Assembly: GCA_903838705.1 (NCBI GenBank)
Contig: CAILZL010000004.1
Span: 124,001 to 188,000, forward strand
Reading direction: 5' to 3'
DNA length: 64,000 bases
DNA from: an uncultured Pseudomonadota bacterium
GTDB taxonomy: Bacteria; Pseudomonadota; Gammaproteobacteria; Steroidobacterales; Steroidobacteraceae
Positions 30,313-40,416 of the stretch are shown piece by piece; position 1 is the first letter of the stretch; each line of letters opens with the position of its first letter. The notes under the pieces are model-generated. The model did no database searches. It worked only from the letters and a program-made list of their open reading frames with translations, and was not told the origin of the DNA. A program made the position numbers and the translations under genes.

Positions 30313-32934
30313 CTAAAACTCATTCCATTCGTTATCACTTGCCGATCCGGCTGCACCGTTTGCCACCTTGCGTGCCGGCGCTGGATTGCCGGCAGCAGAA
30401 GTACCGGTGGTTCTGTTTGACGCAGATGACCACGGACGATCAGCTGAACGACGCTCAACCTTCGCAGTACTGCCAGCCTGAGCTTCATTACCTACCTGGT
30501 AACGCGCAATCATGCCGTTCAATGTCTGTGCCTGTTCAACAATCGCCCGGCTAGCCAGCGCAGCCTGCTCAACCAGTGCCGCGTTCTGTTCCTTGGCATC
30601 GTCCATTTTCATGACGGCCTTATTTACCTGTTCGATACCTGAGGATTGCTCACGGCTGGCCGCAGCAATCTCCGCAACGATATCGGTCACTTTCTTGACT
30701 GCACCCACAATCTCATCAAGGGTCTTGCCTGATTCATCGACCAGGCGCGTGCCTTCTTCCACTTTGGCGACGCTGTCCTGAATCAGCGTCTTGATTTCTT
30801 TTGATGCCGTGGCACTGCGCCCTGCCAGATTACGTACTTCAGTTGCCACCACCGCAAAGCCACGACCCTGTTCACCGGCGCGCGCAGCTTCTACCGCTGC
30901 GTTCAGTGCCAGCAGATTGGTCTGGAAGGCAATTTCTTCAATCACACCGATGATGTCGGCTATCTTCTTCGATGCTTCATTAATGCCACCCATGGCTTTC
31001 ACCGCAGAACCGACCACCAGACCACCCTTCTCGGCTTGCTGGCGTGCTGCCATGGCCAGCTGGTTGGCCTGACCTGCATTGTCGGCGGTCTGCTTGACTG
31101 ATGAAGTCATCTCGTCCATTGACGAAGCGGTTTCTTCCAGGCTGGAAGCCTGTTCTTCAGTGCGTTCAGACAGATTGTTGTTGCCTTTGGCAATTTCTTC
31201 GGCATCGGACTGCACTTCGCTGGCAGCGACTTTCACCTGTTTGATCAGTACCGCCATTGATTCCAGAAGGGAATTGATGCCTTTGCACAGAGATTCAATT
31301 TCACCGGTTTTGCCATTGGTGGAGATGCGTTGGGTGAGATCACCGTCAATGGCAGTCTTCACCACATTCTGGGTTTCCTGCACAGCCATCTGCAATTGCT
31401 GTGACAACTGCACCTTCTCAGTCACGTCGGTTGCGTACTCAACGACCTTCACCGGCTTGCCATTGACATCAAGAATCGGATTGTAAGAAGCTTCAACCCA
31501 TATCTCTCTGCCACCCTTGCCAACCCGCTTGTACTGACCCGCCTCGAACTCGCCGCGCTTTAACTTCTCCCAGAGCAGCCCGTGCTCAGCATTGCCGGCA
31601 CCAGTTGCTTCAGTAAACAGGCTGTGGTGTTTGCCCTTGATCTCATCAAGTGAATAACCAAAGCTCTTCAGGAAATTGTCGTTTGCAAAGCGCACCGTAC
31701 CATCCAGTTCGTACTCGACCACTGCCTGCACTCTGCCAATCGCAGTCATCTGGCCCCGAATATCTTCATTCAGCCTGGCTTCATCAGCGATCGACTTGCA
31801 CAACTTGTCACGCAGATCGCCCAGTCTGGCCAGCAAGGTACGGGTCTCGGTGGTACCCACCTGCTCAAGATTCAATCCGTCATATTTTCCAGCACGCATT
31901 TCATCCATTGCCTGCAATGCCTGTGTGATTGGCTTATTGATGGCCCGAACCAGCATCATGCTGAGCACGGCTGCCACACCCAGTAACAGAGCGGTCAGAC
32001 TCAGATTTTTATACAAGTCCAACTTGGTTGACTTATAGCGGTCATCAACAATCTTCTGAAAGGCCTCGGAAATCGGATCATGGATGTTATCTCTGCTATG
32101 TAATGCCGCCTGCCATTGCATCAATGCATTCGCTAAAGACTTTCCTTCCGGATGAGCCAACTGAAGAAGTTGCAGGGTATTATCTGATGCCTCCGAGTAC
32201 AGAGCTTTCGACTCCGTAATAGCCTTGTCAAACTGACCACGTAATACCGGATTTGAACCACCGACGATGTCCACATTACTCTGTATCACATCAAACTGGT
32301 TTAATATCACACCTGCTTGCTGTGCGATAAACTGCTGAGCTTTCTCGGTGTTAACATCTGGATTGCGTAATTGAATCAGCTGATCTGCAACTTTCCCAGT
32401 GTGCTCAATCGTTACTGGCAACCGGGTTGCTACCACATCACCCAGGTAATAACTTTCCAGAGCTGGATCAAGTGTAATGCCTGAATTCTCTGCGATCTTA
32501 AGGCTAAATTCATTCAGCTCGCTGCTTAGACTTCCAAGGTGTTGCCGTGAGGCGGCGTTGTCCATCGCGGACAGCTGCACACTTATTTTTTCCCACTGTG
32601 TGCGCATATTAAGCGCATCTATATCGAGAAGATGTTCACGGTTTATCTGTAAAGTAAGATCTCGTATTTCCTTCTGAAGACCGGCCAATTCGTTACCAGT
32701 AATTTGCTGCCCTGCTTCAGCCACCTCAGCAAAAATCGCCAGCTCGCCTACCTTGCCGGATAGATCCAGAACAAGCTCGTCAACTTGCGCTCCTTGCAGT
32801 TCAGATTTGGCAGTTTGTATGGTTGAGATTGAATTAGTAACATAAGAGTACGTCATCAGCGTCAATGGCAGAAGCAAAGCCAGCCCCGTCACGAGTAGAT
32901 AGGTTGACGATCTGGCTGCGGGCAGTTTGAACAT
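30313..32934 (-). CDS. PAS-containing methyl-accepting chemotaxis protein (873 aa)
   Basis: TM1 ~12-30, long periplasmic helical sensor domain ~34-300 (LYSEASDNTLQLLQLAHPEG), TM2 ~310-332 ([21 protein letters not shown]), HAMP, a PAS domain ~400-500 (VEYELDGTVRFANDNFLKSF ... VVEYATDVTEKV), a second HAMP-like segment and the cytoplasmic signalling hairpin with tip [22 protein letters not shown]. The C-terminus is DNEWNEF, an xWxxF pentapeptide for CheR/CheB docking. Ligand unknown; the PAS may sense redox or energy state. It is a tandem paralogue of the 934-residue receptor upstream. Confidence 0.93.
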   Translation of the reverse strand: MFKLPAARSSTYLLVTGLALLLPLTLMTYSYVTNSISTIQTAKSELQGAQVDELVLDLSGKVGELAIFAEVAEAGQQITGNELAGLQKEIRDLTLQINREHLLDIDALNMRTQWEKISVQLSAMDNAASRQHLGSLSSELNEFSLKIAENSGITLDPALESYYLGDVVATRLPVTIEHTGKVADQLIQLRNPDVNTEKAQQFIAQQAGVILNQFDVIQSNVDIVGGSNPVLRGQFDKAITESKALYSEASDNTLQLLQLAHPEGKSLANALMQWQAALHSRDNIHDPISEAFQKIVDDRYKSTKLDLYKNLSLTALLLGVAAVLSMMLVRAINKPITQALQAMDEMRAGKYDGLNLEQVGTTETRTLLARLGDLRDKLCKSIADEARLNEDIRGQMTAIGRVQAVVEYELDGTVRFANDNFLKSFGYSLDEIKGKHHSLFTEATGAGNAEHGLLWEKLKRGEFEAGQYKRVGKGGREIWVEASYNPILDVNGKPVKVVEYATDVTEKVQLSQQLQMAVQETQNVVKTAIDGDLTQRISTNGKTGEIESLCKGINSLLESMAVLIKQVKVAASEVQSDAEEIAKGNNNLSERTEEQASSLEETASSMDEMTSSVKQTADNAGQANQLAMAARQQAEKGGLVVGSAVKAMGGINEASKKIADIIGVIEEIAFQTNLLALNAAVEAARAGEQGRGFAVVATEVRNLAGRSATASKEIKTLIQDSVAKVEEGTRLVDESGKTLDEIVGAVKKVTDIVAEIAAASREQSSGIEQVNKAVMKMDDAKEQNAALVEQAALASRAIVEQAQTLNGMIARYQVGNEAQAGSTAKVERRSADRPWSSASNRTTGTSAAGNPAPARKVANGAAGSASDNEWNEF
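30651..31100. repeat. Near-identical direct repeat within receptor genes, copy 1
   Basis: About 450 bases encoding the signalling-tip region (including SVAKVEEG and the [14 protein letters not shown] core) match 33354-33803 without indels at a constant offset of 2703 bases; the proteins are almost identical over ~150 residues here while their sensor domains differ strongly. Confidence 0.8.
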
Positions 32935-33000
32935 GATTAGTTACCACTCGATATAAAAGCAAATTTGTCACCACATCCGGTCTCTACAGGATGACATTTA

Positions 33001-35805
33001 TCAAAATTCCTTCCACTCGGTATCATCCGCACCAACAGCACTCTTTCGTGGCATTGATTCACGTGCGGGAACACCAGTTCTGGCTGCCGGCCTGGTCCAG
33101 GGTCGGCTGGCGGTGCGACGCTCCTTATCGGGCGTTACAACAGTAGTCCGTGATTCAGATTTCACAGGTGCAAATGCTGCCTGCCCTTCATCACCGACCT
33201 GATAACGCGCAATCATTTCACTGAGTGTCTGCGCCTGTTCAACAATGGCCTGACTGGCAGCCGCAGCCTGCTCAACCAGCGCGGCATTCTGCTGCGTGGT
33301 ATCGTCCATCTGCATCACAGCCTTGTTCACCTGCTCAATGCCAGAGGACTGTTCACGGCTGGCGGCAGCAATTTCCGCCACAATGTCAGTTACTTTCTTG
33401 ACTGCCATGACAATCTCATCAAGCGTCTTGCCTGATTCATCCACCAGCTTGCTGCCTTCTTCCACCTTGGCCACGCTGTCCTGAATGAGTGTCTTGATTT
33501 CCTTTGAAGCAGTGGCGCTGCGCCCTGCGAGATTGCGTACTTCAGTTGCTACCACCGCAAAGCCACGACCCTGTTCACCAGCGCGCGCAGCTTCTACCGC
33601 TGCATTCAGCGCCAGCAGATTGGTCTGGAAGGCAATTTCTTCAATTACACCGATGATGTCGGCGATCTTCTTCGATGCCTCATTGATGCCACCCATGGCT
33701 TTCACTGCAGATCCCACTACTGCACCGCCCTTCTCGGCTTGCTGCCGTGCGGCCATCGCCAGCTGATTGGCCTGACCTGCATTGTCGGCGGTCTGCTTGA
33801 CGGTAGATGTCATTTCTTCCATGGAAGAAGCTGTTTCTTCCAGACTGGAGGCCTGTTCTTCAGTACGCTGGGACAGATTGTTATTGCCCCTGGAGATTTC
33901 TTCTGCACCTGTGTGTACTTCACCCGCAGCGGATTTGACGTTCCTGATGAGGTTGGCCATTGACTCGACCAATGAATTAACCCCTGCACATAACGCTTCA
34001 ATTTCACCAGTCATGCCGGCAGTCTGAATACGGGGTTGCAGGTTGCCCTCAATGGCTGAATTGACAACTTTGCGCGTCTCATCCACAGCCGTCTGCAATT
34101 GCGCTGACAACTGGACTTGTCGCATGGTTGATTCAAGCAATGAATTAACACCACCGCAGAGTTCTTCCAGCTCACCTGTCTTGCCCTGCATCGGAATACG
34201 CTGCGTTACATCACCGTTGATCACCGCTTTTACTGCCGTCTGAGTTTCCTGTACAACAGATTGCAACTGCTGTGACATCAGGACCTGCTCGGTAATGTCA
34301 GTGGCATAGGCAACGATCTTGAACGGCTTACCGTGGCTATCAAGTACCGGATTGTAGGAAGCCTCAACCCATATCTGCTGGCCGCTCCTGGTGATGCGCT
34401 TGTACTGACCCGCATCGTATTCGCCGCGTAGCAGCTTCTCCCAGAATGCACGGTGCTCACCTCCCGCTGCATACACTGGCTCCGTTAGCAAACTATGGTG
34501 CTTGCCGTTAATTTCATTCGGGGAATAGCCGAATATCCGCACAAAGTTTTCGTTCACAGAACGTACTGAGCCATCCAGATCCAGTTCAATCACGGCCTGC
34601 ACCCGGCCAATCGCCGTCATCTGGCCTTGAATGTCTTCCTTCAGGCGAGCTTCATCCGCAAGAGTTTGACATAGCTTGTCACGCAGTGCACTCAGTTGTG
34701 ACATCAATGTGCGCGTCTCGGCGGTGCCGATCTGCTCAAGATTAAGCCCGTCATACTTGCCACCTCGCATCTCGTCCATTGCCTGTAAAGCTTTTGTAAT
34801 TGGCTTATTGATGGCTCGTACAAGCAAGACGCTCAGGAACGAGGCAATCGCCAGCAGCAGGGCTGTCAGGCTCAGATTGGTGTATAGAGCTGAGCGAGTT
34901 GAGGTAAAGCGCTCACTGACAATTTTATGGAAGCCTTCTGAAACTGGATCGTGTATCTGATGAATACCATGCAAGGCTGTCTGCCACTGCGCAAGCGCCG
35001 CACTCACCTCTCTGAGATCAGGATGTGCAGCCTGTAACGTCTTCATGGTCTGTTTAGAAGCTTCCTTGTAAAGCGCATTGGAACCTGCAATCACAGAATC
35101 ATACTGCCCCTTCATGGCAGCCGTTGACCCGCCCACCACTTCGACATTCCGCTGCATTACTTCATATTGCTGAAGTACCACGCCAGCTGCCATAGAGGCT
35201 TTCTCACGAACCTGTTCTAAATCAGCATCTGCGAGATGCAGCTGGTTCAGGGCGGCGCTGGCAAGCCGTGTCTGCTCAATTACAATGGGCAATCGGGTCG
35301 CCACCACATCACCCAGGTAGTAACTTTCCAGAACCGGATCAAGTGTTATTCCGGAACTGTCTGCCACCTTGAGACTGAATTCATTCAGTTCATGACCGAG
35401 ATCACTGAGCTGTGTTACCGTGCTGCTGCTACTCATTGTAGCCAGTTCTGTGCTGAGCTTTTCCCACTGACTACGCAGCCCCAGAGCGTCGACCGCAGCC
35501 ATGTGCCCACGATTGACTTCTGTCGCAGTGTCACTGACCTCCTTAATCCGGGTTGCCACCAGTGCGGCGTCGGCTGATCTGCCCGATTCAGTTTCAGCGG
35601 CGAGAATCGCCAGCTCCCCTGTTCTGCCGGCGAGATCAATCAGCAGCTCATTCAGCTCTGCACCCTGCAGCTCTGCTTTTGCTCCGTCTATATTCACAAC
35701 TGAGTTGTGTATATATGAGTAAGCCAGCCATGACATCGGCAGCAGCAAAGCAACCCCTGTCACCAGCAGGTAGGTAGACGTCTTGAATGCGGGCAATTTG
35801 AACAT
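33001..35805 (-). CDS. PAS-containing methyl-accepting chemotaxis protein (934 aa)
   Basis: Architecture as in the 873-residue neighbour: TM1 ~11-30, periplasmic domain ~34-300, TM2 ~310-332, HAMP, PAS ~400-500 ([20 protein letters not shown] ... [12 protein letters not shown]), but with two consecutive HAMP-like segments after the PAS (VIEGD-type repeats NGDVTQRI and EGNLQPRI) instead of one, which accounts for the extra ~60 residues. Signalling tip identical to the neighbour. Tail DTEWKEF (xWxxF). It lies between cheW copy 2 and the 873-residue receptor gene. Confidence 0.93.
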   Translation of the reverse strand: MFKLPAFKTSTYLLVTGVALLLPMSWLAYSYIHNSVVNIDGAKAELQGAELNELLIDLAGRTGELAILAAETESGRSADAALVATRIKEVSDTATEVNRGHMAAVDALGLRSQWEKLSTELATMSSSSTVTQLSDLGHELNEFSLKVADSSGITLDPVLESYYLGDVVATRLPIVIEQTRLASAALNQLHLADADLEQVREKASMAAGVVLQQYEVMQRNVEVVGGSTAAMKGQYDSVIAGSNALYKEASKQTMKTLQAAHPDLREVSAALAQWQTALHGIHQIHDPVSEGFHKIVSERFTSTRSALYTNLSLTALLLAIASFLSVLLVRAINKPITKALQAMDEMRGGKYDGLNLEQIGTAETRTLMSQLSALRDKLCQTLADEARLKEDIQGQMTAIGRVQAVIELDLDGSVRSVNENFVRIFGYSPNEINGKHHSLLTEPVYAAGGEHRAFWEKLLRGEYDAGQYKRITRSGQQIWVEASYNPVLDSHGKPFKIVAYATDITEQVLMSQQLQSVVQETQTAVKAVINGDVTQRIPMQGKTGELEELCGGVNSLLESTMRQVQLSAQLQTAVDETRKVVNSAIEGNLQPRIQTAGMTGEIEALCAGVNSLVESMANLIRNVKSAAGEVHTGAEEISRGNNNLSQRTEEQASSLEETASSMEEMTSTVKQTADNAGQANQLAMAARQQAEKGGAVVGSAVKAMGGINEASKKIADIIGVIEEIAFQTNLLALNAAVEAARAGEQGRGFAVVATEVRNLAGRSATASKEIKTLIQDSVAKVEEGSKLVDESGKTLDEIVMAVKKVTDIVAEIAAASREQSSGIEQVNKAVMQMDDTTQQNAALVEQAAAASQAIVEQAQTLSEMIARYQVGDEGQAAFAPVKSESRTTVVTPDKERRTASRPWTRPAARTGVPARESMPRKSAVGADDTEWKEF
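33354..33803. repeat. Near-identical direct repeat within receptor genes, copy 2
   Basis: Partner of 30651-31100, same orientation. Recombination between the copies would delete ~2.7 kb and fuse the two receptors. Confidence 0.8.
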
Positions 35806-35952
35806 GATAAATACCTGTCAATAAACTACGGACTTTTTGTTGCATCCCGGATTTGCAGCGGTTTGCGACAACCAATTTCAATTCACACAGTTTCACCACA
35901 GACAGCAACCCGCTTCCCAGTTGCTGCCCACCAGAATCATCAAACACTCTCG

Positions 35953-36441
35953 CTAATGCATCTGCTGACCCGAAACAAGACGATCAGCATCCAGCAGGAT
36001 GATGGTCTTGCCATCAAGGTGAGCCAGGCTTTGCACCATCTCGCTGGATGCAAGGCTGCCAATCTCCGGCATTTTATGAAGCTGGTTTTCGTTGACGTCA
36101 CAGACTTCAGAGACAGCATCGACCACCAGACCAATGATCTGGTTATCAGCAGCAAGTTCGACCCGGATGACAATGACCACAGTTGCCGGCCCGAAGGTAG
36201 TAGGAGTCAGAGCGAGTCTGCGTCTCAGGTCAATCACCGGCACGACGCTGCCACGCAGATCCATTACACCCAGCACCCATTCCGGTGACTCTGGCAGTGT
36301 GGTCACCGATGACCAGCCCCGTATTTCCTGAACTGTCTGGATGCCCACACCGTATTCTTCGCCATCCAGCTGGAAGGTCAGATACTGTCTGGTTGATGTA
36401 TCAGCTGATCTGTTAGCTACAGCATTGCTGGTTTGACTCAC
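35953..36441 (-). CDS. cheW: CheW adaptor (copy 2)
   Basis: 162 residues with the CheW fold: YLTFQLDGEEYGVGIQTVQEI, VMDLRGSVVPVIDLRRRLA, IGLVVDAVSEVCDV. The start GTG overlaps the cheA stop (GTGA), so CheA and this CheW are translationally coupled and likely form the core complex. It differs clearly from copy 1 in sequence, so a recent duplication is unlikely. Confidence 0.93.
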   Translation of the reverse strand: MSQTSNAVANRSADTSTRQYLTFQLDGEEYGVGIQTVQEIRGWSSVTTLPESPEWVLGVMDLRGSVVPVIDLRRRLALTPTTFGPATVVIVIRVELAADNQIIGLVVDAVSEVCDVNENQLHKMPEIGSLASSEMVQSLAHLDGKTIILLDADRLVSGQQMH

Positions 36442-38534
36442 GCAGCCTCCCTTGCCGGGTCACGCGCGTTTTGCTGCTGGATGAAATTACTGATGACGCC
36501 CGGCACATCCAGAATGAGCGCCACACGACCATCGCCCAGCATGGTTGCACCGGTCAGACCTGTGATCTGACGGAAATTGGTTTCGAGACTCTTGATGACA
36601 ACCTGCTGCTGTGACATCAACTCATCAACAAACAGTCCTATGCGCTTGCCATCGGCTTCGACAATCATCAACAGCCCATTAGACAGCTCTGTACGGTCGG
36701 CGACGATATCGAACAGTTCATACAGTCGCACGATGGGAATGTACTCATCGCGCAGCCGGAATACTTCAGAGCGATTTGCAATAGTGCTCACCTGCTCGGG
36801 CCGTATCTGGATGGTCTCAACGATCGAGACGATAGGTACCACATAGGTTTCCGAGCCGACGCGTGCAAGTTGCCCGTCGAGAATGGCCAGAGTCAGTGGC
36901 AATCTGATTCGTACCGTGCTGCCCTTGCCCAGAGTCGAGTAGATCTGCACATGGCCACCAATCTCGTTGATGTTGCGCCGTACCACATCCATGCCGACTC
37001 CCCGTCCCGATACATCACTGACCACTTCGGCAGTTGAAAAACCGGGAGCAAAGATCAGATTCAGGATTTTCTCTTCGGACAGTTCCTCATCCGGTCCTAC
37101 CAGTCCACGCTCACGCGCTTTGGCGAGAATCCGGTCGCGATTTAGTCCGCCGCCATCATCACTGACTTCAACAATGACATTGCCACCCTTGTGATATGCA
37201 TTGAGTTCAATGGTGCCTTGAGCAGGCTTGCCTGCTGCAAGCCGCTTGTCCGGGGTCTCGATGCCGTGATCCACTGAGTTGCGCACCAGATGCACCAGCG
37301 GATCACCGATCTTTTCAAGCACTGTCTTGTCGAGTTCGGTCTGATCACCGGTCATCTTCAATTCAAGATTCTTGCCCAGACGCTGCCCCAGATCACGAAT
37401 CATGCGCGGGAAACGATTGAACACCGAGCTGATCGGCAGCATGCGTACGCGCATGACACTTTCCTGAAGTGAACGCATGTGCCGTTCCAGCTGCGCCAGT
37501 GCGTTACGCAGTTCTTCAGCCTGCCGGCCTTCCATGGGAGCAGCCAGCTGACTCAGCACTGATTGCGTGATGGCCAGTTCACCGACTGAATTCAGCATCT
37601 CATCAATTTTTTCGATGCTGACACGAATGGATCCGCCTTCACTGCCTGATGAACGTGGTGCTTCAGGACGGGATGCGGCTCCTGCCGCCACAGATGGCGC
37701 CGGTGGTGGTGTCGCTGCTGCAGTTTCACTCGCTGCAATCGCATGATCTGCTGCCGGTGTAGCTGTCGGTTGTACAGCAGCCGCGGACTGAACGGGGGTG
37801 AGCGGCTCGATATTCAGCTCGCATTCACCATCAACCCATTCGAATATCTGCTCCACTTTGCTTCGTTCCGCATCACTGCGTAACTCAATTTTCCAGGAGA
37901 GCATGCACACTTCCGGATCGAGATCTGCAAGCGTTGGTACCTTGTTTGCGTCTACGCGAGTTGTCATTTTTCCCAGCAGTGACAGCTCACGGAGCATGCG
38001 CACGGGATCATTGCCGTGCTGGAGCATCTGCACACCGGGCACAAGGCTGATACGCCAGCCGGGTACGACATCCACACTGGGAGCAGCGACTGGCGCAGGC
38101 ACAACAGCTGCGCCGACTGCTGCCGGAACAGCCGTGGCAGCAGAGTTACCGTTCATGATCGCCTGTAACTCTGCGTGCAGAGCGGCGGTACGTTCCGTAT
38201 CGGAGGCCTGTTTGGTCTGGGTTGCGGTCAGCATGTCCCGCATGACATCCACTGAACGCAACAGCACATCTACTATTGTTGGATCAACCTGCCGCTTGCC
38301 GCTGCGCAGTTGATCCAGCAGCGTTTCTGCCGTGTGAGTGAACGCCGCTATATCCTCAAACCCGAATGTTGCACTGCCACCCTTGATGGAATGTGCCACA
38401 CGGAAAATGGTATTGATGATTTCCGAATCTGCATCGCCAGAGCTCAATTTGAGCAAGGCGGCTTCCATTGACTCCAGGGCTTCAAAGCTTTCCTGAAAGA
38501 ATGATTCGTGAAATTGCGCAAGATCCAGACTCAT
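36438..38534 (-). CDS. cheA: Chemotaxis histidine kinase CheA
   Basis: 698 residues. P1 Hpt domain with phospho-His48 (RVAHSIKGGSATFGF); a middle region ~155-250 (GWRISLVPGVQMLQHGN ... LSWKIELRSDAERS) of the type found in many beta- and gammaproteobacterial CheA proteins; an Ala/Pro-rich linker; P3 dimerisation (SIRVSIEKIDEMLNSVGELAI); P4 ATPase with HLVRNSVDHGIE (N box) and GRGVGMDVVRRNI (G box); and a C-terminal CheW-like P5. It follows the STAS gene by 6 bases. Confidence 0.95.
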   Translation of the reverse strand: MSLDLAQFHESFFQESFEALESMEAALLKLSSGDADSEIINTIFRVAHSIKGGSATFGFEDIAAFTHTAETLLDQLRSGKRQVDPTIVDVLLRSVDVMRDMLTATQTKQASDTERTAALHAELQAIMNGNSAATAVPAAVGAAVVPAPVAAPSVDVVPGWRISLVPGVQMLQHGNDPVRMLRELSLLGKMTTRVDANKVPTLADLDPEVCMLSWKIELRSDAERSKVEQIFEWVDGECELNIEPLTPVQSAAAVQPTATPAADHAIAASETAAATPPPAPSVAAGAASRPEAPRSSGSEGGSIRVSIEKIDEMLNSVGELAITQSVLSQLAAPMEGRQAEELRNALAQLERHMRSLQESVMRVRMLPISSVFNRFPRMIRDLGQRLGKNLELKMTGDQTELDKTVLEKIGDPLVHLVRNSVDHGIETPDKRLAAGKPAQGTIELNAYHKGGNVIVEVSDDGGGLNRDRILAKARERGLVGPDEELSEEKILNLIFAPGFSTAEVVSDVSGRGVGMDVVRRNINEIGGHVQIYSTLGKGSTVRIRLPLTLAILDGQLARVGSETYVVPIVSIVETIQIRPEQVSTIANRSEVFRLRDEYIPIVRLYELFDIVADRTELSNGLLMIVEADGKRIGLFVDELMSQQQVVIKSLETNFRQITGLTGATMLGDGRVALILDVPGVISNFIQQQNARDPAREAA

Positions 38535-38540
38535 GACGAT

Positions 38541-38891
38541 TTATCCTGCACTGCCCAGAGATGACACACCGGGACTTTCCAGCAATGACCCGACGCCCAT
38601 CAGTTCGATGGCTTCTTCGAGTACTGCTGAGCGGCACTTCCAGAAGAAACCCAGGTTTTTTTCCAGACAGTCGAGTGAAAACGCAACCAGCAACTGCACA
38701 CCGGTCGCATCGATGCGTTCAACAGCAGTGCCGTCAAGCTCATAAGGAGCCGGTCTGGCAAACTGCTCCAGCATGTGTGCTTTAAGCGCAGCGGCTTCAT
38801 GTATGGTGCAGGCACCAGTCAGCACAATGCGTCCGGTTGATTCTTTGGGTGCAGAGGCAGTGGTATCGGTATTTTTAGAGCGCTTGCCCAC
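38541..38891 (-). CDS. STAS-domain protein upstream of cheA
   Basis: 116 residues. STAS fold: GRIVLTGACTIHEAAALKAHML, YELDGTVERID-like core (ELDGTAVERIDATGVQLLVAFSLDC) and a C-terminal helix. The usual anti-sigma-antagonist Ser/Thr position is occupied by ATG (Ala-Thr-Gly: DATGVQLL), keeping a phosphorylatable Thr. GTG start at 38891 with AGAGGT ahead. First gene behind a sigma-28-type promoter, immediately before cheA; such STAS genes recur at the head of che operons but their role is unclear. Confidence 0.82.
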   Translation of the reverse strand: MGKRSKNTDTTASAPKESTGRIVLTGACTIHEAAALKAHMLEQFARPAPYELDGTAVERIDATGVQLLVAFSLDCLEKNLGFFWKCRSAVLEEAIELMGVGSLLESPGVSSLGSAG

Positions 38892-38935
38892 AACAGACCT
38901 CTATGTCTATGGATTAAACAAAATGACGTAACCCC

Positions 38936-38962
38936 TTTTCGGCCGTGCACAACGCTTCTTGA
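38936..38962 (-). promoter_or_regulatory. Sigma-28 (FliA)-type promoter for the STAS-cheA operon
   Basis: Minus-strand TCAAGAAG-N11-GCCGAAAA against TAAAGTTT-N11-GCCGATAA: -10 matches 7/8, -35 4/8, spacer exactly 11. The -35 TCAAG is shared with the cheY-cheZ promoter at 41997. Expected start ~40 bases before the STAS GTG. Confidence 0.6.
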
Positions 38963-38997
38963 TGTGATGCGGTTGACACTTTTTGATACATTTGACC

Positions 38998-39339
38998 TTA
39001 CGATCCAGTGTTTCGGGTTCGCTCCTCTGGCCGGATGACATCGGTCAGCCGCACTCCACACTTGTCATTGACCATTACTGCTTCGCCATGCGCCAGCAAC
39101 CTGCCGTTCACCAGAACATCAAATGCATCGCCCACTTCACGATCCAGCTCTATCACTGAACCGGCAGTGAGCTGCAGCAGACCGCGTATGGGAATGCGGG
39201 TTCGGCCCACTTCGAGGGCAAGAGTGACCGGCAGATCTGCCGCGTCTTCCAGTTGCAGAGGCGTTTCGCCTTGAGCTGTCTGAGCTGGCGCCCGATAGTC
39301 ATTGAACTGAACCGCTTCAGCAAAAGGTTGTGTAGTCAC
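38998..39339 (-). CDS. fliN: Flagellar motor switch protein FliN
   Basis: 113 residues. A variable N-terminal 30 residues is followed by one SPOA/C-ring domain: DLPVTLALEVGRTRIPIRGLLQLTAGSVIELDREVGDAFDVLVNGRLLAHGEAVMVNDKCGVRL, cited here only by its ends LPVTLALEVGRT and VRLTDVI. It forms the base of the C ring with FliM. GTG start at 39339 with GGAGG ahead, overlapping the fliM stop (GTGA). Confidence 0.93.
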   Translation of the reverse strand: MTTQPFAEAVQFNDYRAPAQTAQGETPLQLEDAADLPVTLALEVGRTRIPIRGLLQLTAGSVIELDREVGDAFDVLVNGRLLAHGEAVMVNDKCGVRLTDVIRPEERTRNTGS

Positions 39340-40349
39340 ATTGCACCTCCAGTGGCAACCAGAGCCTGTGAACGGCTGCGCCTGTTAATACGGTTGGTTA
39401 CTTTGACGGCCAGCTGTCCACGCGATGAACCCAATGTGCCGCGCACAAAGGGCACACCCTCAGCGAGTAAAGTGACATGTCCATCAAAGTCACATGGAAT
39501 GACATCTCCGGCCTTCAGCTTGAGTACCTGCCCCACATTGAGACTTGAATGACCCAGAATCGGTACCAGATCAACTTTTACTTCTTCAACTTCTTCCCGG
39601 ATGGTCTGCATCCAGTTTTCATTGACTTCAGCCTGTTCGCTGCGCACTGCCGTATCAAGCAGCTCACGGATAGGCTCGATCATGGTGTACGGCAAGGTCA
39701 CATGAATCTCACCGCTGCCGCCTTCCAGTTCAACCTTGAATGACGTGACAACAACGATTTCTGACGGACCGACGATGTTGGCAAAATGCGGATTCATTTC
39801 GGAGTTCAGATACTCAACCTGCAACTCACTGACAGGTGCCCATGCCTCCTGCAAATCCTGAAATGCCTGTTTAAGCACCAGCTGGATGATGCGATTCTCT
39901 GTTCCGGTGAACTCACGGCCTTCAATCTTGGCGTGCCGTCCAGTTCCTCCGAAGAAATTATCAACCAGGGTAAACACCAGCCTGGAGTCCATGACAAATA
40001 ATGCAGTACCCCGCAGCGGAGCCAGCTTGATCATATTGAGACTGGCAGGCAGGTGCAGGGTCTGCACGTATTCACTGTATTTTTTCACCTGGATGGGCGA
40101 CACCGATATTTCCGGTGTCCGGCGGACCATATTGAACAACGCAATACGCAACAGTCGCGCATACCGGTCATTGATCATCTCAAGTGTCGGCATACGTCCA
40201 CGCACGACACGCATTTCTGTCGAGATGTCGTAACTACGGACTTCACCGGATACGTTGGTACCGCCGTCTACAGGCACATCAGCGCCATCCACGCCATGCA
40301 GCAGCGCATCAATTTCGTCCTGACCAAGAATTACAGCACCGTCATTCAT
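39336..40349 (-). CDS. fliM: Flagellar motor switch protein FliM
   Basis: 337 residues. The N-terminal phospho-CheY-binding motif LGQDEIDALLHG (~8-19) is intact, followed by the CheC-like middle domain (LEMINDRYARLLRIALFNM ... TGTENRIIQLVLKQAF) and a C-terminal SPOA domain (LKAGDVIPCDFDGHVTLLAEG). It transmits CheY signals to FliG. It is preceded by fliG (67-base gap) and coupled to fliN; normal enteric-type fliM-fliN-fliOPQR order is not kept, since che genes follow. Confidence 0.95.
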   Translation of the reverse strand: MNDGAVILGQDEIDALLHGVDGADVPVDGGTNVSGEVRSYDISTEMRVVRGRMPTLEMINDRYARLLRIALFNMVRRTPEISVSPIQVKKYSEYVQTLHLPASLNMIKLAPLRGTALFVMDSRLVFTLVDNFFGGTGRHAKIEGREFTGTENRIIQLVLKQAFQDLQEAWAPVSELQVEYLNSEMNPHFANIVGPSEIVVVTSFKVELEGGSGEIHVTLPYTMIEPIRELLDTAVRSEQAEVNENWMQTIREEVEEVKVDLVPILGHSSLNVGQVLKLKAGDVIPCDFDGHVTLLAEGVPFVRGTLGSSRGQLAVKVTNRINRRSRSQALVATGGAM

Positions 40350-40416
40350 CGCAAAGTCAACCTCATATAAATACGTCTCATAGCAAACCGGATATCAAAC
40401 AAGCATCGTAGATTGG

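Noticed and set aside
37798-38313. 171-codon Ser/Thr-rich open frame opposite cheA
   Set aside because: Its Ser/Thr/Ala composition is what the opposite strand of the CheA linker and P1 region produces; no domain.
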